From Phycisphaerales bacterium (GTDB lineage Bacteria; Planctomycetota; Phycisphaerae; Tepidisphaerales; Tepidisphaeraceae), in assembly GCA_003153655.1 (NCBI GenBank), contig PMAK01000089.1:1684-7441 (forward strand): a stretch of DNA of 5,758 bases, given 5' to 3'. Below, piece by piece: positions 1 through 3,475 of the stretch. Position 1 is the first letter of the stretch. Each line of letters opens with the position of its first letter. Both the position numbers and the translations under genes were made by a program. A model generated the notes under the pieces. The model was not told the origin of the DNA. It ran no database searches and saw only the letters and a list, made by a program, of their open reading frames with translations.

Positions 1-758
1 TTTTCCGCCGGGTCGGTAATGCCCGCCTCTTTTGCGGTTTGCTCAATCTGTGCCGTCCGGCGTGAAAAAGTCCGGACGACTGATTTGGGCATACCCTCCA
101 ACTCCCAGCCGGTTTTCGTGCGTTCAACCGGCAAGCCCAATTCTTCAATGCGCCGGGCAAATCGAGAGTGAAACGCGGCCTCAAAGAATGGGGCGTCACG
201 CTTGAGTTCCCGGAACTGGGCCGCCTTCCAGCGGTTTTCGCTTTCGTCGAATGTCGCGTTGAAAACGAAGCAATGGGCGTGGAGGTGGGGATCGGGTACG
301 CCGTCCACGGGCCGCGACGTGAAGTGCGTGAACTCGCCCCAGGCCATGTTGCCCGTGGTGCGTTCCTCGTTCTTACCATCCACCCGTACACGGGTTTTCA
401 TATCGCGTTCGATATCCCGCATCGTCTCATCGACGGAGGTTTGAAAGGCGTCAAGAATCCGCTCATCCCGCGTCAGGCCGTACAGAACCGATACGCTCTT
501 GGGGACGTGGAAGTTGAAGTCATAGCCGACCGTACGCTCCTGATTACGGCGGGCAGTCAGCGGCAGGCCCGTCGCCGGGTCGCGGTTGTCGCACAGGGCG
601 TCCCACGTCGCCTTGTCGATACCACCGGCCAGGCCAAGACGCTCGGCACCCTGCCCGCGCCACTGGCCGAGCAGTTCCTGGCCCTCGCTGTAATAGTCCG
701 CCGTGCTGTAATAGCTCATGGCCCCGGCGGCGGAATTGTTTTGGATGATGCGTAGCAT
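1..758 (-). CDS. mobF: MobF-family conjugative relaxase (TrwC/TraI-like), N-terminal part
   Basis: This is the relaxase that would nick one strand at oriT and stay covalently bound to it during conjugation. The reading frame is open for 252 codons from ATG at 758 and runs off the left edge. The protein starts MLRIIQNNSAAGAMSYYST, the classic TrwC/TraI N-terminus, with catalytic tyrosine pairs at Y16/Y17 and Y22/Y23. A GYDFNFHVPKSVS block (79-91) matches the conserved family strand. The metal-binding HUH triad is seen as H145 (in HFTSR) plus H160 and H162 in PHLHAHCFVFN. An inner ATG at 719 is in frame, but it would remove the conserved first strand and leave the tyrosines almost at the N-terminus, so 758 is preferred although its ribosome site is weak. 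TrwC-type proteins usually carry a helicase domain after about 300 residues; that part lies outside. The gene is GC-rich (44 of 60 bases at 541-600) and divergent from parA. Confidence 0.93.
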   Translation of the reverse strand, partial: MLRIIQNNSAAGAMSYYSTADYYSEGQELLGQWRGQGAERLGLAGGIDKATWDALCDNRDPATGLPLTARRNQERTVGYDFNFHVPKSVSVLYGLTRDERILDAFQTSVDETMRDIERDMKTRVRVDGKNEERTTGNMAWGEFTHFTSRPVDGVPDPHLHAHCFVFNATFDESENRWKAAQFRELKRDAPFFEAAFHSRFARRIEELGLPVERTKTGWELEGMPKSVVRTFSRRTAQIEQTAKEAGITDPAE

Positions 759-863
759 TTGCCAGTTTACCCCAAGATTGCTTTACAAATCGTTAAGCGG
801 GGCCTGTGCCGATGCACGCCAGCCGCCTAACATCTATTGCATTGAAACAACAGATTATTTCAT

Positions 864-900
864 GTGGCGTCCACCGATTTGTGGCGTAGTCCCACGGTGG
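864..900. repeat. GTGG/CCAC repeat cluster, possible oriT element
   Basis: GTGGCGT occurs at 864-870 and 881-887, 17 bp apart. CCAC at 871-874 can pair with GTGG at 881-884, and CCACGGTGG at 892-900 is a small odd palindrome. The cluster lies about 105 bp upstream of the relaxase start. MobF plasmids often have oriT close to the relaxase gene, with inverted repeats beside nic. I cannot recognise a known nic sequence, so the oriT reading is inference from position. The rest of 759-966 shows no convincing gene. Confidence 0.3.
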
Positions 901-966
901 CCCGTTACATCCGATTTGATGAGGAAGTGCTATTCAAGAAATCCTATATGTTCGACAGACATCTTC

Positions 967-991
967 CCTTAGCACTGCTAAGGAGTTTTTT
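967..991 (+). terminator. Palindrome with T-run, terminator-like
   Basis: CCTTAGCACTGCTAAGG (967-983) has perfect 8-bp arms around one central base. As RNA it would form a 7-bp stem with a 3-base loop. It is followed by AG and six T (986-991), the form of a rho-independent terminator read rightwards. No known plus-strand gene ends here, since the relaxase reads leftwards from 758. It may instead be an operator, or may end a small RNA antisense to the relaxase leader. Confidence 0.45.
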
Positions 992-1003
992 CCCCGGGAA
1001 AAA
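987..1003. repeat. Second 17-bp odd palindrome, 20 bp from the first
   Basis: TTTTTCCC, one central C, then GGGAAAAA form perfect 8-bp arms. The centre (995) is exactly 20 bp, about two helical turns, from the centre of the preceding palindrome (975). Such phasing suits two protein dimers bound on one face of the DNA. It lies just left of the partition repeats, in the divergent control region. Confidence 0.5.
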
Positions 1004-1006
1004 CCT

Positions 1007-1099
1007 GTAAATCGTAAATCTGCAATTCTGTATTTGCGCACTTCCGCAATTCGTGATAACCGTGAAATCGCAATTCCGCCTAATCGCAAATTTCACGGT
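1007..1099. promoter_or_regulatory. Repeat array upstream of parA: probable centromere (parS/parH) and operator
   Basis: GCAATTC recurs at 1022, 1046 and 1070, an exact 24-bp period. A tandem GTAAATC pair lies at 1007-1020. The octamer AATCGYAA occurs at 1010-1017, 1066-1073 and 1082-1089. Perfect 10-bp inverted arms, ACCGTGAAAT (1059-1068) and ATTTCACGGT (1090-1099), close the array. In ParF-ParG type systems the ribbon-helix-helix protein binds short repeats upstream of parA, which act as operator and often as centromere. The right arm overlaps the GGTGA (1097-1101) in front of the parA ATG, so bound protein could also hide the translation start. That this is the binding site is inference. 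Confidence 0.7.
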
Positions 1100-1105
1100 G
1101 AAAAT

Positions 1106-1735
1106 ATGATCATCGGACTACTGAATCAGAAGGGCGGCGTCGGTAAAACGACGCTGGCCGTTCATATCGCCGATGCACTGGCCCGACGCAACAAAAAGGT
1201 GTTGCTAGTCGATGCCGACCCGCAAGGTTCGGCATTGGATTGGGCAGCGTCACGAAGCAGCGATCCGCTGTTTCCCGTTGCCGGATTGCCCCGACCATCC
1301 ATCCACAAGGAATTACCCGCGTTGGCCCAGGGCTACGAGCATGTTCTGATCGACGGTCCCCCACGGGTGTACGAAGTAGCCCGGTCGGCCATCATGGCCA
1401 GCGACGTTGTATTGATCCCCGTGCAGCCGTCGCCGTATGACGTGTGGGCCGCGAAAGAAATCGTGGACCTGTTACAAGAAGCGATGGTATTCAAGCCCGG
1501 CCTCAAATCGGCGTTTGTAATTAATCGTAAAATCGTAAATACGGCGTTGGGCCGTGACGTGGTTGATGCCTTGGCCGAATATCCGGTGCCGGTGTTGAAA
1601 ACGGCAATCTGCCAGCGAGTGGCATTTGCCGAGTCAGCAGGGCATGGCCAGAGCGTTTTCGAGACCTCACCCGACAGCCAGGCGGGGGATGAGCTCACCG
1701 CGCTCGTAAACGAAGTTTTGGAGTTTGGGGCATGA
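1106..1735 (+). CDS. parA: ParA/ParF-type plasmid partition ATPase
   Basis: This is a cytoplasmic Walker ATPase that would move plasmid copies apart by cycling on the nucleoid with a DNA-bound partner. The 209-residue protein has the deviant Walker A motif NQKGGVGKTT (7-16) with signature lysine K9 and K14. It has the A' motif VLLVDADPQGS (32-42), Walker B HVLIDGPPR (79-87) and the later VLIPVQPSPYDVWA block (102-115). There is no N-terminal helix-turn-helix, so it is the short class, close in size to ParF. An upstream in-frame TTG at 1034 would add 24 residues coded by the repeat array; ATG at 1106 gives the normal family start and is preferred. The stop overlaps the next start (ATGA), indicating translational coupling. 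It is probably repressed by its RHH partner through the upstream repeats. Confidence 0.93.
   Translation: MIIGLLNQKGGVGKTTLAVHIADALARRNKKVLLVDADPQGSALDWAASRSSDPLFPVAGLPRPSIHKELPALAQGYEHVLIDGPPRVYEVARSAIMASDVVLIPVQPSPYDVWAAKEIVDLLQEAMVFKPGLKSAFVINRKIVNTALGRDVVDALAEYPVPVLKTAICQRVAFAESAGHGQSVFETSPDSQAGDELTALVNEVLEFGA
1523..1538 (+). repeat. Tandem AATCGTAA octamers inside parA
   Basis: AATCGTAA appears twice head to tail (1523-1530, 1531-1538), matching the AATCGYAA octamers upstream of the gene. Here it encodes part of VINRKIVN. It could be a further binding site for the partition protein, or a coincidence of AT-rich codons. Confidence 0.4.
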
Positions 1736-1998
1736 AGAAAGTCAGCTTCCGCTCCAAACCTGCCGGATTGTCCGCACGGCTATCGCCAGATGAGTGGATT
1801 AACGACAAGAATGCGGGCCAACCCATGAAGCGGCTCACCATCGACGTGCCGCTGGACCTGCACAAGCGGATCAAAAGCCAATGTGCAGAAAAGGGCACGA
1901 AGATGGCGGATGCGGTGCGGGAGCTTCTTGAGAAGCAATTCCCGGAGGAATCGGCCAGCGTGCCCATTGATGCCACGCCGAACGCGAATCCCGCCTGA
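1732..1998 (+). CDS. Ribbon-helix-helix centromere-binding protein (ParG-like)
   Basis: This is the likely DNA-binding partner of ParA, serving as centromere adaptor and operon repressor. The protein has 88 residues: a basic N-terminal tail (1-31, KKVSFRSKPAGLSARLSPDEW), then a clear ribbon-helix-helix. The beta strand is MKRLTIDVP (32-40), helix 1 is LDLHKRIKSQCAEKG and helix 2 is KMADAVRELLEKQF. A short acidic/proline tail follows. A flexible basic tail before the RHH fold is typical of ParG, in which a tail arginine stimulates the ATPase; R7 and R16 are candidates by analogy only. The start overlaps the parA stop as ATGA, and GGAG (1720-1723) sits 8 bases upstream. An inner ATG (codon 32) would leave only the fold. 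General CopG-type repressors share the fold, but position next to parA favours a partition role. Confidence 0.85.
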   Translation: MKKVSFRSKPAGLSARLSPDEWINDKNAGQPMKRLTIDVPLDLHKRIKSQCAEKGTKMADAVRELLEKQFPEESASVPIDATPNANPA

Positions 1999-1999
1999 T

Positions 2000-2028
2000 A
2001 TACGATTTTGCGATTTTCCGCAATTGCG
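2000..2028. repeat. Inverted partition-motif copies between parG-like gene and rep
   Basis: The 42-bp gap between the two convergent genes holds ATACGATT (2000-2007, one mismatch) and TTGCGATT (2008-2015), the reverse complement of AATCGYAA at 8-bp spacing. It also holds the perfect 10-bp palindrome CGCAATTGCG (2019-2028), whose core GCAATT matches the upstream GCAATTC repeats. A second binding site for the RHH protein is the simplest reading. No clear hairpin-plus-T terminator is visible for either gene. Confidence 0.5.
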
Positions 2029-2040
2029 ACGAAGCGGAGA

Positions 2041-2664
2041 TCAGTTGCTAGTCGGGCCTGATAGGGAAGGAGCGGGCAACGCCGAATCATCGCCCAGGGG
2101 CAATTCCTGTTGACGGCTCGCACCTTTCATATGGAACGTCCGCACGAAGGCGAGCCGGTCGCCGTTGAAAATGAATCGGATATTGATGAAGAAAACCCCG
2201 TCGCTGGTGCTGCGGTACAAAAATTCCTTTTCCAGCAATTCTCGCAGGCCCCGGCGAAAAGTGCGTTCATTCATGCCGCGATCCTGTGCCATGTATTGGC
2301 TCAGTTCGATCTTGTCATTGCCGTGATTTTCCCTGATCTGGTGGTACACCAGTTCAAAAACCTGCATGCCCGCCTTGGAAAGCCCGCAGGCTTGCTTGAT
2401 GCCGTCCAGAAACAGCTTCACGAATCGGCTGGCGTCCACTTCTTCCTGCCACCAGAAGCCCATACCGCCGATCCCCTTGATCTCGCCGGTGCCGTTGTCC
2501 ACGATGACAGCGGCCTTGCCGCCAGGCACCTCAAATCGCCTTTGCCGTGTAGCCAATCCATGCGCCCCAGGTATCGAAGGATTGACGCGATACACCGGCA
2601 ACCCCCGCTTGGTGGCGACTGCGTTGTTATTCTCCGGTCGCTTGTTCTGTCCGTTTTCGGTCAT
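2041..2664 (-). CDS. rep: Plasmid replication initiator, RepL-like winged-helix protein
   Basis: This is probably the protein that binds the origin iterons and opens replication. The product has 207 residues from ATG at 2664, which has AGGG (2676-2673) 8 bases upstream. Longer in-frame starts exist (ATG at 2703, TTG at 2727), but they run into the iterons and have weaker ribosome sites. The N-terminal 60 residues are polar and likely flexible. A helical and winged-helix region follows (about 75-180): GFWWQEEVDASRFVKLF, then KIELSQYMAQDRG and MNERTFRRGLRELLEKEFL as the helix-turn-helix, then a wing ending FFINIRFIFNGDRLAFVRTF. The FNGDR block after the wing recalls RepL/RepA-type initiators. 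The C-terminus is Pro/Ser-rich. Iterons and a DnaA box just upstream support the assignment. It could instead be an origin-linked regulator, but a replication role fits best. Confidence 0.78.
   Translation of the reverse strand: MTENGQNKRPENNNAVATKRGLPVYRVNPSIPGAHGLATRQRRFEVPGGKAAVIVDNGTGEIKGIGGMGFWWQEEVDASRFVKLFLDGIKQACGLSKAGMQVFELVYHQIRENHGNDKIELSQYMAQDRGMNERTFRRGLRELLEKEFLYRSTSDGVFFINIRFIFNGDRLAFVRTFHMKGASRQQELPLGDDSALPAPSLSGPTSN
2648..2663. promoter_or_regulatory. Inverted iteron half-sites across the rep start
   Basis: TGTCCG (2648-2653) and CGGTCA (2658-2663) face each other over TTTT. Each matches the TGWCCG head of the iterons, with one mismatch between the arms. The pair overlaps the rep start codon (2662-2664). 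Inverted copies of iteron heads near rep are a common way for initiators to repress their own gene; that role is inferred. Confidence 0.45.
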
Positions 2665-2725
2665 TCTGGCATCCCTATTCTGGTCGGTTACTACCAACAC
2701 CATTGCACTATTCGACCAGGTTTGC

Positions 2726-2798
2726 AACGGTTTTTTGACCGTTCAAAACCACAAATTGTCCGTTCACGACCAGAAACTGTCCGTCGCGGTTTAGATAA
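2726..2798. repeat. Origin iterons (21-bp period) with an inverted operator-like pair
   Basis: TGWCCGT begins at 2736 (TGACCGTTCA), 2757 (TGTCCGTTCA) and 2778 (TGTCCGT), giving three direct repeats with an exact 21-bp period. The first two also share an ACCA block (AACCACAAAT, GACCAGAAAC). AACGGT (2726-2731) and ACCGTT (2738-2743) make an inverted pair at the rep-proximal end. Iterons spaced close to two helical turns beside a rep gene are the standard mark of an iteron-controlled oriV. GACCAG also recurs at 2714-2719. Confidence 0.8.
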
Positions 2799-2849
2799 TT
2801 CAAAGCGTTACGCCGTTCCTCTTTCTTATACTTAAAAGGTCTCTCAAAA

Positions 2850-2893
2850 CTCCGCCGCCGAGCGCGCCCAAAACGCTGGCGATGGCGGCGGAG
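2850..2893 (-). other. GC-rich stem-loop in the origin region
   Basis: CTCCGCCGCC (2850-2859) and GGCGGCGGAG (2884-2893) are perfect 10-bp inverted arms. Inside, AGCG (2861-2864) can pair with CGCT (2874-2877). Read leftwards, the stem is followed by TTTTGAGAG, so it could be a weak terminator shielding the origin from minus-strand transcription. It could equally be a single-strand priming structure. The sequence alone does not decide. Confidence 0.5.
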
Positions 2894-2922
2894 GAATCTG
2901 CCATCGAGAACTAGCAAACAAA

Positions 2923-2931
2923 TGTGGATAA
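2923..2931 (-). promoter_or_regulatory. DnaA box
   Basis: TGTGGATAA is the reverse complement of TTATCCACA, a perfect match to the DnaA box consensus. It lies about 125 bp beyond the iterons on the side away from rep, the usual arrangement in iteron plasmids where host DnaA helps Rep open the origin. A 9-bp match can arise by chance, but the context makes it likely. Confidence 0.7.
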
Positions 2932-3132
2932 GTTTTCGCAAAACCCACCATTCCGAGCCAGTCGAGATTCCCCAAGTGGCATTCAAAAAGAAGTGGTCGT
3001 GGAAGCGATTGAGTGGTGATGCCCTCCGAAGGACATTCATCTATACAAGATAGCAGCAAGAGGAATTCTTCTTGAACGAGTGGCACAAAAGATGTTGAAT
3101 GCACGAGATCTGACAACAGCCGGGGGTAGCCA

Positions 3133-3441
3133 GTGCAGCCGTCGAAGTATACTTCCGGAATCGCGCTAGTAATTCACATTGTGGTCGGAGCTCCCGTAAT
3201 CTTGGCGGCCAGTTTACTTCTCTTCTTGGGAACCCTTTTTTTTGATGATCCGACAAAGTCATATGCCGCTTTTGCCTTAGCTGTTGGCAAATATCTTTTT
3301 GTCTTTCCCGTTTCTATGCCTTGGGCCATTATCGCTCAGCTACTCAAGAAATATACTCAGTCACTTATCGTATCTCTTACTGCACTGGGATCGCTGCTGG
3401 TCACTCTGGCAGTCAGCTTTATCACAAAGGGCACGATCTAA
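3133..3441 (+). CDS. Small hydrophobic membrane protein of unknown function
   Basis: I do not recognise this gene. The 102-residue product looks like an inner-membrane protein with three hydrophobic segments: about 9-37 (GIALVIHIVVGAPVILAASL), 44-70 (AAFALAVGKYLFVFPVSMPW) and 77-97 (SLIVSLTALGSLLVTLAVSF). They are joined by short polar links, one acidic (FFDDPTK) and one basic (LKKYTQ). It starts at GTG with GGGGG (3122-3126) 6 bases upstream. It is convergent with the lipase-like gene, with only 34 bp between stops and no clear terminator. Base content is much lower in GC than in the relaxase (27 of 60 at 3301-3360). No nearby gene suggests its role. Confidence 0.55.
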   Translation: MQPSKYTSGIALVIHIVVGAPVILAASLLLFLGTLFFDDPTKSYAAFALAVGKYLFVFPVSMPWAIIAQLLKKYTQSLIVSLTALGSLLVTLAVSFITKGTI

Positions 3442-3475
3442 GGTAGGATTCAAAGAAATACGATTGTTCTATTTT

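Larger units (their letters stand above)
2715..2931. other. Probable replication origin (oriV)
   Basis: This segment gathers the iterons, the inverted operator-like pair, an AT-leaning stretch (about 2791-2845, including TTATACTTAAAAGG), the GC-rich stem-loop and the DnaA box, all directly upstream of the rep gene. The combination matches theta-type iteron origins. From 2932 to 3132 I see no convincing gene or repeat. Confidence 0.7.

Noticed and set aside
168..755. Plus-strand open frame of 195 codons
   Set aside because: It lies opposite the relaxase, whose minus-strand frame shows the full MobF motif set; the plus-strand product has no recognisable features.
1007..1099. CRISPR array
   Set aside because: The repeated units are only 7-10 bp with 24-bp period and no uniform long repeat or spacer, which fits protein-binding iterons rather than CRISPR.
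1034..1105. 24-residue N-terminal extension of ParA from TTG
   Set aside because: The added residues are encoded by the repeat array, the start codon is weak, and the ATG at 1106 gives the standard ParA beginning.
2708..3040. Minus-strand open frame with a 7-residue repeat (GQFLVVN, GQFVVLN)
   Set aside because: The peptide repeat is only the 21-bp iterons read in frame; the rest looks random and it overlaps the start of rep.
2922..3053. Plus-strand 43-codon frame (MWISFRKTHHSEP...)
   Set aside because: It starts in the DnaA box, lacks a ribosome site and resembles no known protein.
2844..3116. Minus-strand 90-codon frame
   Set aside because: Its end runs through the GC-rich stem-loop, composition is unlike a protein family and no ribosome site supports it.
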